NCBI RefSeq assembly: GCF_007859305.1
Contig: NZ_VOHE01000004.1
Span: forward strand, 273,232-337,231
Source: Luteimonas wenzhouensis
GTDB taxonomy: Bacteria; Pseudomonadota; Gammaproteobacteria; Xanthomonadales; Xanthomonadaceae
DNA: 64,000 nt
Direction: 5' to 3'
The stretch's first letter is position 1. Each line of letters begins with the position of its first letter. The position numbers were made by a program, and so were the translations under genes. Shown piece after piece: positions 42,761 through 55,657 of the stretch. The notes under the pieces are model-generated. The model was not told the origin of the DNA, made no database searches, and worked only from the letters and a program-made list of their open reading frames with translations.

Positions 42761-44067
42761 GCGGGCGTGCGCTTCCGCCGGGCGTCGCGGTGCGGGTGTG
42801 CGCGGCGCGTGTGCTCGACGCGGTGATGCACCGGGGGCGATCGCTCAAGACCGAACTCGCGCAGGCGCTGCCGGACTTGCCCGACCCGCGCGACCGCGCG
42901 CTGGTCGAAGCCATCTGCTTCGCCGCCCTGCGCCAGCGCGCGCGGGCCGACGCCGCGCTCGCGGCGTGGATGCCGCGTCCGCTGCCACGGCGCGACGCCC
43001 CGCTGCGCGCGCTGCTGCACGCGGGCCTGGCCCAGCTCGATCCGCTCGCGCTGCCGGCGCATGCGGCGCTCGCGGCCACCGTGGACGCGGCGCGCGCGCT
43101 GGATCGGCCGCACCAGGCCGGACTGGTGAACGCGCTGCTGCGCCGCGCCCAGCGCGAGGGCCTGCCGGCGGCCGCGCCCGGGGACGCCTGGCCGCAATGG
43201 CTCCGCGCGCGGGTCCGCGAGGACTGGCCCGGCCAGGCCGAAGCGATCTTCGCAGCAAGTACGCAGCAGGCGCCCACCTGGCTGCGGGTCAACCGCCGCC
43301 GCACCACGCGCGACGACTACGCCGCTCGCTTGCGCGAGGCGGGCATCGAGGCGCAGCGGGTGGAAGGTCTTCCGGATGCCTTGCGCGTCGATGCCCCCGT
43401 GGCGCCGACGACGCTGCCCGGATTCGCCGAAGGCGACGTCTCGGTGCAGGACGGAGCCGCGCAGTGCGTGGCCGACGCGCTCGCGCCGCCGCCCGGCGCG
43501 CGCGTGCTCGACGCCTGCGCCGCGCCCGGCGGCAAGTCGGCGCACCTGCTCGAGCGCGATCCCGCGCTGCGGCTGACCGCGATCGACGTCGATGCGCGTC
43601 GGCTGCGGCGCGTGGCCGAGACCCATGCCCGCCTCGGGGTCGGCGAGGGCGCGCGGCTGCTCGCGGCCGACGCCGCGGAGCCGAAGGCGTGGTGGGACGG
43701 CGAACCGTTCGACGCGGTCCTGGTCGATGCGCCCTGCTCGGCGACCGGCATCGTGCGCCGCCAGCCCGACGTGCTGCTGCACCGCCGCCCGTCCGACGTC
43801 GACGCGCTGGTCGCGCTGCAGTCGCGCCTGCTCGAGGCGTTGTGGCCGCTGCTCGCGCCGGGCGGGCGCCTGGTGTACGCCACCTGTTCGATCCTGCGCG
43901 TGGAGAACGAGGCCCAGGTCGCGGCGTTCCTCGCGCGCACCCCGGACGCGTCGGCGCAGGCGCTCGACACGACGTTCGGCCACGCCTCGGGCGCGGGCCG
44001 CCAGCGCCTGCCGGGCGAGGACGGCATGGACGGGTTCTTCTATGCCGCCCTGGTGAAGGCCGGCTGA
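42757..44067 (+). CDS. rsmB: 16S rRNA (cytosine-967-C5) methyltransferase RsmB
   Basis: A 436-residue protein. The start GTG 42757 overlaps the fmt stop (GTGA), so translation is coupled. The N-terminal NusB-like domain includes [17 protein letters not shown] and [17 protein letters not shown]. The SAM-binding motif is [18 protein letters not shown]. The two conserved cysteines lie in [15 protein letters not shown] and [14 protein letters not shown]. It methylates C967 in the small ribosomal subunit RNA. Confidence 0.97.
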   Translation: MSGRALPPGVAVRVCAARVLDAVMHRGRSLKTELAQALPDLPDPRDRALVEAICFAALRQRARADAALAAWMPRPLPRRDAPLRALLHAGLAQLDPLALPAHAALAATVDAARALDRPHQAGLVNALLRRAQREGLPAAAPGDAWPQWLRARVREDWPGQAEAIFAASTQQAPTWLRVNRRRTTRDDYAARLREAGIEAQRVEGLPDALRVDAPVAPTTLPGFAEGDVSVQDGAAQCVADALAPPPGARVLDACAAPGGKSAHLLERDPALRLTAIDVDARRLRRVAETHARLGVGEGARLLAADAAEPKAWWDGEPFDAVLVDAPCSATGIVRRQPDVLLHRRPSDVDALVALQSRLLEALWPLLAPGGRLVYATCSILRVENEAQVAAFLARTPDASAQALDTTFGHASGAGRQRLPGEDGMDGFFYAALVKAG

Positions 44068-44138
44068 CCCCGCGCGGCGCGCGCGTCGGCGTGCAGGATA
44101 GACTCGCGCCCGTTCCCGTTCCCTGTCCCGGATTCCCG

Positions 44139-45143
44139 ATGCCGCAGCCCGCCGACGCGCCCTGGTTGAGCGTCCTGGTGCCCGTCTACAACGTCGAGCG
44201 CTACGTCCGCGCCTGCCTGGACTCGGTGCTGGGGCAGGCCGACGCGGGCGTGGAACTGCTGGTCCTCGACGACGCCTCGCCCGATGCGGCGATGGCGGTG
44301 GTGGCGGACCTGCAGCGTGCGCATCCCGGCCGCATCCGCACCCTGGCGCATGCGCGCAACCGTGGCCTGTCCGCGGCCCGCAACAGCCTGGCGGAGGCCG
44401 CGCGCGGGCGCTACCTGTGGTTCCTCGATTCCGACGACGTGCTGCTGCCGGGCGCGATCGCGGGCCTGCGCGAGGTGGTCGAACGCGAGGCGCCCGACCT
44501 GGTGCTGTGCGACTTCCGCCTGCTGCGCGAGCACGGCACGCCCTACGGGCCGCTGCGCGGACGCGCGCGCCGGCCGGGCTTCGGCGGGCGCGCGGGCGAC
44601 GGCGGCAGCGATCACGACGCGCTGCTCACCGGACTGCTGGAAGGCCGCCAGCTGCACGCCTGGTCGAAGATCGCCGTGCGCGAGGCCTGGCAGGCGGCAA
44701 GGTTTCCCGAAGGGCGCTATTTCGAGGACATGGCGGTGGTCGCGCCGCTGTGCGCGCGGGTCGCGCGCTGGCGGCACGTGCCGCGGCCGTGGGTGGGATA
44801 CCGCCAGCGCGGCGACAGCATCATGGCGCGGATGACGCCGGACAAGTCGCGCGACCTGCTCGCATCGCTGCGCGAGCTGCATGCGGGGGTGCTGGCGAGC
44901 CCCGGCGGCGTGTCGGCGGACACGCGGCGCGCGCTGGAGTACTTCTGCATGCGGACCTTCGCCGCCCTGGCGCGCAAGGTGCCGCGCGACGACGACGCGC
45001 TGGCGCGCGAATGCGTGGCGGAGATCGCCCGGGTGTTCCCGGGCGGGCTGCGCGCGGTGCTGGCCGAATACCGCGCGCGCGGCTGGTGGCTGCGCGCCTG
45101 GCGCGCGGGCCGCACCCTCGGCCGGCGGGGCTGGCTGCGCTGA
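44139..45143 (+). CDS. Glycosyltransferase family 2
   Basis: A 334-residue GT-A fold enzyme. The N-terminal nucleotide-sugar motif is LSVLVPVYNVERYVRACLDS, with LLVLDDASPDAAM and the metal-binding DSDD in LWFLDSDDVLLPGAIAG. It likely adds a sugar to a lipopolysaccharide or other surface glycan on the cytoplasmic face. The donor and acceptor are unknown. The start ATG 44139 is not marked by a good Shine-Dalgarno. It is convergent with the next gene. Confidence 0.9.
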   Translation: MPQPADAPWLSVLVPVYNVERYVRACLDSVLGQADAGVELLVLDDASPDAAMAVVADLQRAHPGRIRTLAHARNRGLSAARNSLAEAARGRYLWFLDSDDVLLPGAIAGLREVVEREAPDLVLCDFRLLREHGTPYGPLRGRARRPGFGGRAGDGGSDHDALLTGLLEGRQLHAWSKIAVREAWQAARFPEGRYFEDMAVVAPLCARVARWRHVPRPWVGYRQRGDSIMARMTPDKSRDLLASLRELHAGVLASPGGVSADTRRALEYFCMRTFAALARKVPRDDDALARECVAEIARVFPGGLRAVLAEYRARGWWLRAWRAGRTLGRRGWLR

Positions 45144-45153
45144 GCGGCGGCGG

Positions 45154-46089
45154 TCAGGCCAGGTAGCGCCCGGCGATGCTGTCGCGCCGCATCAGGCCGC
45201 GGGCGACGTAGGCTTCCAGCTTGTTGCGCTCGCCGCCACGCAGCTTGACCAGGCGCGGCGCGCGAAGCGGCGCCGGGCGCGCGAGCAGGCGGAGGAACAG
45301 GCCCGGGCGCCGCCAGTGCGAGGCATGGTGGAGGAAGTACGCGGAGTCTTCCGCGCGCCACAGCTGCAGGCGGTAGGGTCGCCCGGTGTCGAGCACGGCC
45401 TGGGCGCAGACGTGGATGATCAGGTAGGCCGGGCGCGAGATCTTCTGCAGCAGGCGTTCGTAGCGGCCCTCGCGGCGCAACGCCTCAAGGTAGGCGTCGT
45501 CGCCGGTGGCGAGCGCGCGATCGAGCTCCTCCGCCCAGGCGCGCACGAACGGCATCCCCGGCGGCGCGGCCATCGCCCAGCTGTCGATCACCGGCGTGCG
45601 TCCGGGCACGCAGAAGCCCTCGAGGTAGAAGCCCAGGTACTCGGCGCGGCTTTCGGCCTGCGCCTCGACGAGCCAGTCGAGCGATCCGGTCAGGATGGTG
45701 CTGGCGTCGAGCCACACGCCGCCGTGGCGGGCGATCAGGTGCAGCCGCAGCCAGTCCGAGCGCCGCGCCGGGGTCAGCTGGTCGAAGCCGGCCGGGAGCG
45801 ATGCCGGGTCGACGTGGCGGGACAGCTCGCTGCCCAGGACCAGGTGGATCTCCCAGTCCGGGCACATCCGGCGCCAGTTGTCGAGGCACCGCCGGACCAC
45901 CACCGGCACGTCGTCCGAGTGCCAGTACGACCAGAGCCGGCGCGGAATGCGCGCATCGTCGGCGACCGGCCCGCCCCCGGGGAGCAGGATCGTGCGCGGC
46001 GCCTCGGGCGCCGGCTCCACCGGCCGCGACAGCCAGGCCCACGGCACGACGATGGGCACGCACAGGGCAAGGACTGACAGGACCATCAT
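45154..46089 (-). CDS. Capsular polysaccharide synthesis-type glycosyltransferase
   Basis: A 311-residue protein with an N-terminal membrane anchor (MMVLSVLALCVPIVVPWAWL). The catalytic domain resembles the Caps_synth / DXD sugar-binding family: IPRRLWSYWHSDDVPVVVRR, then SDWLRLHLIARHGGVWLDAS. The canonical DxD is reduced to LDAS, as in Caps_synth members. Predicted role is surface-glycan synthesis; substrates are unknown. It lies between a GT2 and a GT4 gene in opposite orientation to both. Confidence 0.78.
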   Translation of the reverse strand: MMVLSVLALCVPIVVPWAWLSRPVEPAPEAPRTILLPGGGPVADDARIPRRLWSYWHSDDVPVVVRRCLDNWRRMCPDWEIHLVLGSELSRHVDPASLPAGFDQLTPARRSDWLRLHLIARHGGVWLDASTILTGSLDWLVEAQAESRAEYLGFYLEGFCVPGRTPVIDSWAMAAPPGMPFVRAWAEELDRALATGDDAYLEALRREGRYERLLQKISRPAYLIIHVCAQAVLDTGRPYRLQLWRAEDSAYFLHHASHWRRPGLFLRLLARPAPLRAPRLVKLRGGERNKLEAYVARGLMRRDSIAGRYLA

Positions 46090-46153
46090 CACGCGGCCGG
46101 CCGGGGGAGCAGGGAAACGATATTGTAGGCGGCCCCGTGTCACGGCCGTCTTG

Positions 46154-47275
46154 ATGTCCCAGCCCCGCCCGCGCGTCCTCCATTTCGTCACCGGCGGCTT
46201 TTCCGGCGGCGCGACCCAGGTCGCGATCCAGCTGGTGAACGCCGGCGTGGCGGGCGGACGGGTCGAGCCGCTGCTGGTCCTGCGCCGCAAGCGTCGCGGG
46301 GATCCGGCGCGGATCGAGGAACTGCGCGCGGCCGGCACCCCGCTGGAGGTGGTGCCGGGCTGGTCGCACCCGGCCACGATCCACGCGCTGGCGCGGCTGT
46401 GCCGACAATTCCGGCCCGACGTGCTGGTCGCGCACGGGTTCAGCGAGCACCTGTGGGGCCGCTACGCCGGGCTGCTCGCCGGCGTCCCGCACCTGGTGCA
46501 CGTGGAGCACAACACCCGCGAGCGCTACACGCGCTGGCGCCTGGCGCAGACGCGCTGGCTGGCGGCGCGCACCTCGCGCATCGTCGGCTGCTCGGAAGGC
46601 GTGCGCCAGGTGCTGCTCGGCATGGGGATGCCGCCCGACCGCACCATCGCCATCCCCAACGGAATCCGCCTCGATCCGTTCGCCGATGCCGATGCGCATC
46701 CGCTGCCCGGGCGCGTGCCCGGGATCGTCATGGTCGCGCGGTACTCGCGGCAGAAGGACCACGCCACCCTGCTCAAGGCGCTGGCCCTGCTCGGCGAACG
46801 CGGCTTGCGTCCGCCCTTGCTGCTGGCCGGCGGCGGCAAGGCGCTGCACCGGGCGCCGGTCGAGCGCCTGGCCGCCCGGCTCGGACTGGAGGGGCAGGTG
46901 CGGTTCCTCGGGGTGGCGCGCAACGTGCCCGAGCTGCTCAAGACCCATCGCATCGCGGTGCTCAGCACCCACTACGAAGGCATGCCGCTGGCCCTCATCG
47001 AAGGCATGGCCGCCGGCTGCGCGGTGGTCGGCAGCGCGGTGCCCGGCGTGCGCGAGGTGGTCCACGACGGCGAGGACGGCCTGCTGGTGCCGGAGGCCGA
47101 TCCGGCCGCCTTGGCCGATGCGCTCGAGCGCCTGCTGCGCGACGACGCGCTCGCGTCGCGCCTCGGCCGGGCCGCGCGTGCGCTGGCGCTGCGCGAGTAC
47201 GGCCGCGAACACATGAACGCGCGCTACGAGGCCTTGTTCCTCGAACTGGCCGCGCAGCCTTCGCCGCGCGGCTGA
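46154..47275 (+). CDS. Glycosyltransferase family 4
   Basis: A 373-residue GT-B fold enzyme. The N-terminal acceptor domain includes RVLHFVTGGFSGGATQVAIQ and VAHGFSEHLWGRYAGLLAG. The C-terminal donor domain shows AIPNGIRLDPFADAD, VARYSRQKDHATLLKAL and the E-x7-E signature region THYEGMPLALIEGMAAGCAV. It transfers an activated sugar in lipopolysaccharide or exopolysaccharide synthesis. It is divergent from the Caps_synth-type gene, with 64 bases between starts. Confidence 0.92.
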   Translation: MSQPRPRVLHFVTGGFSGGATQVAIQLVNAGVAGGRVEPLLVLRRKRRGDPARIEELRAAGTPLEVVPGWSHPATIHALARLCRQFRPDVLVAHGFSEHLWGRYAGLLAGVPHLVHVEHNTRERYTRWRLAQTRWLAARTSRIVGCSEGVRQVLLGMGMPPDRTIAIPNGIRLDPFADADAHPLPGRVPGIVMVARYSRQKDHATLLKALALLGERGLRPPLLLAGGGKALHRAPVERLAARLGLEGQVRFLGVARNVPELLKTHRIAVLSTHYEGMPLALIEGMAAGCAVVGSAVPGVREVVHDGEDGLLVPEADPAALADALERLLRDDALASRLGRAARALALREYGREHMNARYEALFLELAAQPSPRG

Positions 47276-47282
47276 GGCCGCG

Positions 47283-48803
47283 CTACCAGCGCAACGGGCG
47301 CCGCGCCACTTCGCCGCGCAGGCGGTCGTAGAGTGCGCGTGCGTCCGTCTCTGCGATGTGGCGGATGCGCAGCGGCGGCGTGGCCGCGCCGGCGCCGGCC
47401 GTGTCCAGCCACAGCGAGGCCATGCCGAAGCGGCGGTCGAGCCACGACTGGCGCAGCTGCAGGGCCTGCAGCTTGTCGATCTCGGCGAAGCGCCAGTGCC
47501 GCGACCACCAGCCTTCGCGCACCGCGACCAGGCGCTCGCCCAGGTGCCAGCCGGCGAAGCGTGCGTGGCGCCGCGCCAGCACCCCGCCCCAGGCCAGCCA
47601 CAGCAGCCCGGCCGCGCCCCACGGGCCGACGTTCCATGCCAGCGCCGCCACCAGTGCGATCGCCCAGGGCAGGTGGCCCAGCCACAGGCGCAGCCATGCG
47701 CGCCGGTGCAGCGGGTGCCAGTGCGACGGCGGCCAGCAGCGCGCGTCGAGCAGTTCCTGCAGCAGCGCGTCGCAGGCCTGCGGGGACGCGATGGGGGCCA
47801 GCTCGGGCGGCTCGTGCTGGCGGCCGCGACCGTCGCCGGTCACCTGCGAACCGGCGGTGTCGATCGCCAGCGAGCGGCGCGAGAACAGGCGGTGCAGCAC
47901 GCCCTCGCGCAGGGTCCAGGCCTGGATCCTGCGGCGCGGCACGCTGCTGCGCACGCGCTGGAACAGGCCGCGCTCGACGGTCAGCCGGCGTCCGTGCGCC
48001 TGCAGCCGGAAGCCGTGGTAGCGCGCCAGCGCCAGCGCCACCGAGAACAGGCGCAGCAGGGCCAGCGCCAGCAGCACCAGGCTGGTCGCGGCCAGCACCG
48101 GCCCGGCGATCCCGCCCTGCCATGTGGAGACATAGCCCGATCCCTGCTGCCACATGCGCTCGAACACGTGCCGGAACATGTTCTCCGGAAGCACCTGCGA
48201 CGCGAGCGCCATCGCCGCGCCCACCACCACCATGCCGCGGTTGGACACCAGCCCGAGGCGCACGATCTCGGACGTGGGCAGCGCCAGCAGGGTCTGCGCC
48301 GCGTCCTCGCCGCCATCGGCGGCGACCCGGGCCGCATCCGCACGACCGCGGTGGCGGATCAGCCGTTCGAGCGCCAGCGCGTCCTCCAGCCTGAGGACCC
48401 GCATCTGCGCTTCGGGCCGGGTGCCGCCGGCCGATTCGAGCTTGACCTCGGCCACGCCGAACACCCGGTGCATCACGCCCTGGATGACCTCAACGTTGTG
48501 GATGCGCGAGAACGGCACCTGGCGCAGGCTGCGCTCGAACAGGCCGCTGCGGATGAACAGGCTGTCGCCGTCGACCCGGTAGCGGTAGGTGAAGTACCGC
48601 CACACCGACGCCACCGCCAGCACCGCCACCGCGATCCCGGCCGCGGCCAGCTGCAGGCCTTCCTCGCGGCGCCCGCCGAGCACCACGAGCACGGCCAGCG
48701 GCACCAGGAACTGGCGCATCGACCCGAGCAGCACGAACAGCCACGACCACGGGTGCAGGCGCCGCTCGACGCCGGCCGCGGGCGGTTCAGGCGTCGTCGT
48801 CAT
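47283..48803 (-). CDS. Bacterial PH-domain membrane protein, large subunit (YdbT-like)
   Basis: A 506-residue protein with about six hydrophobic segments and three diverged bacterial PH (bPH2, formerly DUF304) units. They are marked by FTYRYRVDGDSLFIRSGLFE, ARYHGFRLQAHGRRLTVERG and ARFAGWHLGERLVAVREGWW, each followed by a R-I/L-Q/H-x-x-x-L strand. Its start overlaps the smaller PH protein gene by 17 bases. Such pairs resemble Bacillus YdbS/YdbT. Cellular role is unclear. Confidence 0.85.
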   Translation of the reverse strand: MTTTPEPPAAGVERRLHPWSWLFVLLGSMRQFLVPLAVLVVLGGRREEGLQLAAAGIAVAVLAVASVWRYFTYRYRVDGDSLFIRSGLFERSLRQVPFSRIHNVEVIQGVMHRVFGVAEVKLESAGGTRPEAQMRVLRLEDALALERLIRHRGRADAARVAADGGEDAAQTLLALPTSEIVRLGLVSNRGMVVVGAAMALASQVLPENMFRHVFERMWQQGSGYVSTWQGGIAGPVLAATSLVLLALALLRLFSVALALARYHGFRLQAHGRRLTVERGLFQRVRSSVPRRRIQAWTLREGVLHRLFSRRSLAIDTAGSQVTGDGRGRQHEPPELAPIASPQACDALLQELLDARCWPPSHWHPLHRRAWLRLWLGHLPWAIALVAALAWNVGPWGAAGLLWLAWGGVLARRHARFAGWHLGERLVAVREGWWSRHWRFAEIDKLQALQLRQSWLDRRFGMASLWLDTAGAGAATPPLRIRHIAETDARALYDRLRGEVARRPLRW

Positions 48804-49317
48804 CGACCTCGATCCAGCGCGCGAGCTGGTCGCGCAGCCATTCGGCGTCGCCGTCGTCCAGGCCGGTCGTGGCGACCGCGTTGTGGCGGGTGCCGGCGGT
48901 GTGGATGACCAGGGTGGCCAGGCCGAGCCGGCGCTCGATCGGGCCGCGCTGCAGGTCCAGGTGCTGCACCCGGCTGCGCGGCACGAAGGTTTCGCGCCGC
49001 CACAGCCGGCCGCGGCGCAGCGCATAGCCGTGCGCGTCCAGGCGCCAGCGGGTGCAGGCGTACCGGCGCAGCGCCAGCCACAGCCCCCAGCCCGGCAGCG
49101 CCACGAGCACCAGCACTCCCAGCACCAGGGCCCGGGTCGTGCCGCCGAGCCAGATCCCCAGCGGCACCAGCAACCCGATGGCGACCGCGCCGAGCGTCGC
49201 CAGGTTGCCAATCACGAACAGCCAGCGCGCGCGCGGCGGCAGCGGGCGCCAGCCCCCGTCGCCGGCGACCGACGGCGGGGCGGCAGGGTCGGGCAGGGCG
49301 TCACCGGCGGCGCTCAT
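48787..49317 (-). CDS. Bacterial PH-domain membrane protein, small subunit (YdbS-like)
   Basis: A 176-residue protein with two transmembrane helices ([40 protein letters not shown]) and one bPH2 unit ([40 protein letters not shown]). GGAG precedes ATG 49317, which overlaps the acyltransferase stop by 4 bases (ATGA). The three genes form one operon. It likely forms a complex with the larger PH protein. Confidence 0.85.
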   Translation of the reverse strand: MSAAGDALPDPAAPPSVAGDGGWRPLPPRARWLFVIGNLATLGAVAIGLLVPLGIWLGGTTRALVLGVLVLVALPGWGLWLALRRYACTRWRLDAHGYALRRGRLWRRETFVPRSRVQHLDLQRGPIERRLGLATLVIHTAGTRHNAVATTGLDDGDAEWLRDQLARWIEVDDDDA

Positions 49318-50231
49318 CCACGCTCCAGGTCGATGTAGGGATGCGGTCCGCTGCCCGGCGGCTGCGCCTTGAAGCGCTTGTAGGTCCACTGGTACTGGGC
49401 CGGGTCGCGGCGCGCGATGCGTTCGACCCCGGCGTTGAGCGCGGCCGTGGCCCGGGCCGGATCGGGATCGTCGATCCCGGGGTCGGCCGGCGCGATCCAC
49501 AGCGCATGCTCGCCGCGATCGCCGATCCGTTCGCACCAGGCGAACAGGACCGTGGCGCCGCTGCGCGCGGCGAGGCGGCCAAGCAGGGTCATGGTCAGCA
49601 CCGGGCGGCCGAAGAACGGCGCGAACTCGCCATCGCCGCCCTTGGGCTGCTGGTCGGGCAGGATCCCGACCACGCCGCCGGCCTGCAGCCGCTTGTACAG
49701 CTGGCGCACGCCCGCCCCTTCGGCGCGCACCTGGGTCACGCGGTCGGCGTCGGCGTTGGCCCGCACCAGCCGCAGGAAGGCCTCGCCGACCGCCGACTCC
49801 GGCGGCTTGTACAGGATCGCCAGCGGGGTCCTGGACGCCAACCACTGGTTGAGCAGTTCCCAGTTGCCGAAGTGCGGTGCGGCCACGATCAGCCCGCGTC
49901 CGCCGGCCAGCGCGGCGTCGAACAGCGCCTCGCCGTGCACTTCGCGGATCGACTGCAGGTTGCGGTGGTGCGGGCGGGTCCACAGGCGCAGCGTTTCGAG
50001 CGTCTGCAGCGCGGTCGAATGCAGCACGGCGCGATGCCACTGCGCGCGCTGCGCGGGCGCCAGGTCGGGGTAGGCGAGTTCGAGGTTGCGCAGCGCGACC
50101 ACGCTCTCGCGCGCGCCGGTGCGTCGCCACAGCCAGGCCAGCAGGGCGGCGAGCCCCCGCAGCAGCGGCCACGGCAGGCGCCCGATCGCGGCGGCGAACA
50201 CATAGAGCAGGCGGGCGAGGAGACCGGTCAC
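49314..50231 (-). CDS. LpxL/LpxM-family lysophospholipid (lipid A) acyltransferase
   Basis: A 305-residue protein starting at GTG 50231. It has an N-terminal membrane anchor and the catalytic HX4E motif in [16 protein letters not shown]. Family blocks [34 protein letters not shown] and [17 protein letters not shown] follow. LpxL/HtrB-type enzymes add secondary acyl chains to lipid A at the inner membrane. It heads an operon with two bPH2 membrane proteins, which could point to an envelope-lipid role for those proteins. Exact acyl position is unknown. Confidence 0.9.
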   Translation of the reverse strand: MTGLLARLLYVFAAAIGRLPWPLLRGLAALLAWLWRRTGARESVVALRNLELAYPDLAPAQRAQWHRAVLHSTALQTLETLRLWTRPHHRNLQSIREVHGEALFDAALAGGRGLIVAAPHFGNWELLNQWLASRTPLAILYKPPESAVGEAFLRLVRANADADRVTQVRAEGAGVRQLYKRLQAGGVVGILPDQQPKGGDGEFAPFFGRPVLTMTLLGRLAARSGATVLFAWCERIGDRGEHALWIAPADPGIDDPDPARATAALNAGVERIARRDPAQYQWTYKRFKAQPPGSGPHPYIDLERG

Positions 50232-50351
50232 GCCGGCCAGTGTAGCGGGCGGCCCGCGGCGGTCGCCGCCGCGCAGGCCCGCGCGCTGCGCGTGGCGCGG
50301 CGAGGCGGTAGGCTGTGCGGCCGTCCTCCCCACCGACCTGCCGGCCTGTCC

Positions 50352-50792
50352 ATGCTTGCCCTGATCCAGCGCGTGTCCGAAGCCAGCGTCAGTGTCGACG
50401 ACGCAACCATCGCCCGCATCGGCGGCGGCCTGCTGGCCCTGGTGGGGGTGGAACCGGGCGACGGCCAGCCCCAGGTGGCGCGCATGGCGACCCGGCTGCT
50501 CGGCTACCGGGTGTTCGCCGACGACCAGGGGCGGATGAACCGCTCCCTGGCCGACACCGGCGGCGGCCTGCTGCTGGTCAGCCAGTTCACCCTGGCCGCC
50601 GATACCCGGTCGGGCATGCGCCCGGGCTTCAGCGCCGCCGCGCCGCCGCAGGAGGCCGAACCGACCTTCGCCGCGCTCGTGGCCGAATGCCGGGCCCGGC
50701 ATGCCGGACCGGTGGAGACCGGCCGCTTCGGGGCCCACATGGTGGTCCGGCTGGCCAACGACGGGCCGGTGACTTTCCTGCTGCGCGCCTGA
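50352..50792 (+). CDS. dtd: D-aminoacyl-tRNA deacylase
   Basis: A 146-residue protein with N terminus [17 protein letters not shown], the active-site SQFTLAADT motif, and the Gly-cisPro motif NDGPVTFLL near the C terminus. It removes D-amino acids (and glycine from tRNA-Ala) from mischarged tRNA. Divergent from the acyltransferase operon. Confidence 0.97.
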   Translation: MLALIQRVSEASVSVDDATIARIGGGLLALVGVEPGDGQPQVARMATRLLGYRVFADDQGRMNRSLADTGGGLLLVSQFTLAADTRSGMRPGFSAAAPPQEAEPTFAALVAECRARHAGPVETGRFGAHMVVRLANDGPVTFLLRA

Positions 50793-50926
50793 ATGCGGGC
50801 GCCAGGCGCGGTTCGCCGGTGGACGGGCCGCGGCTGGAATCGGGCGCGATCGCCCCCATATGGTCACGGGTCGGGCCACGGGGGCCCGGCTCCGGTGCCC
50901 GCGGTCAGGACCCGTACCGCGGGCAA

Positions 50927-50935
50927 TGGTACAAT
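50927..50935 (+). promoter_or_regulatory. Extended -10 promoter element of rpoD
   Basis: TGGTACAAT combines a TGn extension with a near-consensus -10, 33 bases before the rpoD start. No good -35 lies upstream, as is normal for extended -10 promoters. The remaining 50793-50926 shows no gene. Confidence 0.5.
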
Positions 50936-50968
50936 TACGGGTTCACTTTTCTTCCCGGTGCGCGCCTC

Positions 50969-52849
<1,881 letters not shown>

Positions 52850-52876
52850 CGGCCGCAGCCACCCGCGAAAGACCAG

Positions 52877-52905
52877 GACGCCCCGGTGCGATGCGCCGGG
52901 GCGTC
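52877..52905 (+). terminator. Rho-independent terminator of rpoD
   Basis: GACGCCCCGG (52877-52886) pairs perfectly with CCGGGGCGTC (52896-52905); a short GTGCTTT follows. It starts 27 bases after the rpoD stop. 52906-53167 contains no recognisable gene, only the leader of the small lipoprotein gene. Confidence 0.8.
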
Positions 52906-53167
52906 GTGCTTTGCGAGGCCCGCGACGCATCCGGCGCCACGCGGCGGTGGGGCATCCGCGGCCAGCGACGCGACCGGCGCCACGCCGACCCGCATCCCAG
53001 GACCGTCGCCGCACCGGCGGTTCAGCACGCGGTGGCCGCAATGGCGCGGTTGCCGGCCCGAAGCTGAACGCGACGGCGGCCGTTGCCGGGAAATTCGCGC
53101 GGCGCGAACACGGCTTCGCGCAGATTGGCCCGCGACGGCGCACAGGGCGCCGGGTACAGGAGATCCC

Positions 53168-53548
53168 ATGAACATTGCCAAGACCCTTCTCGCGCTCTCG
53201 CTGGCTGCCGGCCTGGCGGCGTGCAGCAACACCGACCAGGCTGCCAACTCCGCCCAGGAGGCCGCCGACTCGGCCGCCGAGGCGCAGCAGGCCGCCGCCA
53301 ATGCCGCCGCCACCGGCGACGTGGTGGCCGCCGAGGCCGCCCAGACCGCCGCCGAGGCCGCCGATGCCGCCGCCGACGCGAGCGCGCAGATCGCCGGCCA
53401 GGTGCAGGGTGCCGACGAGATGACCGGTCGCGAGGATCTGGCCGACGCCGCCGAGAAGGCCGCCGACGCCGCCGAGCAGGCGCAGGACGCCGCCGAGGAG
53501 GCGAACGCCGCGGCCGATGGCCGCAACAACACCGACGGCACCGAGTAA
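53168..53548 (+). CDS. Small alanine-rich lipoprotein
   Basis: A 126-residue protein with a strong AGGAGA Shine-Dalgarno before ATG 53168. The N terminus is a lipoprotein signal ([19 protein letters not shown]) with lipobox LAAC, Cys19. The remainder is almost entirely helical, with Ala at most a/d positions and Glu/Asp/Gln elsewhere ([19 protein letters not shown]), so a coiled-coil 'alanine zipper' resembling the Lpp layout is likely. It has no lysine at the C terminus, so covalent wall linkage as in Lpp is not expected. Function is unknown. Confidence 0.8.
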   Translation: MNIAKTLLALSLAAGLAACSNTDQAANSAQEAADSAAEAQQAAANAAATGDVVAAEAAQTAAEAADAAADASAQIAGQVQGADEMTGREDLADAAEKAADAAEQAQDAAEEANAAADGRNNTDGTE

Positions 53549-53589
53549 GCCGTCGTCCCGACGACCGGGCGGTCCGCCGCCCGCTCGTA

Positions 53590-53643
53590 TCGCGCAGCCG
53601 TGGCCAGCTTCTCGTCGATGGCCGCGGCTGCGCGATTCTTTTT
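53590..53643 (+). terminator. Strong rho-independent terminator
   Basis: A 17-bp stem (53590-53606 with 53619-53635; one G-T pair) with a 12-base loop, directly followed by TTCTTTTT (53636-53643). It ends the lipoprotein transcript and insulates the tRNA gene. Confidence 0.88.
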
Positions 53644-53799
53644 GCGCGCGGCGCAGGCCCGCCCCCTGCTGCGTGGACGACGCACCGCTTGCGCCGCCTT
53701 CGGAAGGCGGGTTGCGCCGGAGGGCGGCCGGACGACAGGACCACGTGGCCGGGCCGGCTCCGCAACTGCCGCCGCTGTGGCGATAATGGCCGCGGCGGC

Positions 53800-53875
53800 G
53801 GGCCTATAGCTCAACGGTCAGAGCAGGGGACTCATAATCCCTTGGTTCCAGGTTCGAGTCCTGGTGGGCCCACCA
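53800..53875 (+). tRNA. tRNA with CAU anticodon (probably tRNA-Ile2, else elongator tRNA-Met)
   Basis: A full 76-base cloverleaf. Acceptor GGGCCTA pairs with TGGGCCC, and the D stem is GCTC/GAGC. The anticodon stem is GGGGA/TCCCT with loop CTCATAA (anticodon CAT). T stem CCAGG/CCTGG and encoded CCA complete it. The variable region TTGGTT and the layout resemble E. coli ileX (tRNA-Ile2, whose C34 is changed to lysidine to read AUA) more than elongator tRNA-Met, but sequence alone does not settle it. A GATAAT (53782-53787) is a possible -10. The type I restriction operon begins 182 bases after its 3' end, so it may be an island attachment site. Confidence 0.95.
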
Positions 53876-54057
53876 TATCTCCCGCCCCGAAGGTGTGCTG
53901 GTACGACAACCGGGCACCTGGGGCGGTTCTTCACTGTGCGGGGCCACGGGCGATATACGTCGTACGTCGGGTAGAGCGCCTGGTCCGCGCGCGCCGCTGC
54001 GAGGCCCCCGCCGGGTTCCGTGGCGTCGAAGAGAGCATGATCAAAGGGGAAAGCAGG
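53876..54057 (+). other. Leader region of the hsd operon
   Basis: 182 bases without a gene. It contains a possible weak promoter TTCACT (53930-53935), 16 bases, GATATA (53952-53957). This runs directly into a tandem repeat TACGTCG-TACGTCG (53956-53969) that could bind a controller. Confidence 0.3.
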
Positions 54058-55632
<1,575 letters not shown>

Positions 55633-55657
55633 ACTCGGCCCTGGAACCCATCCATAC

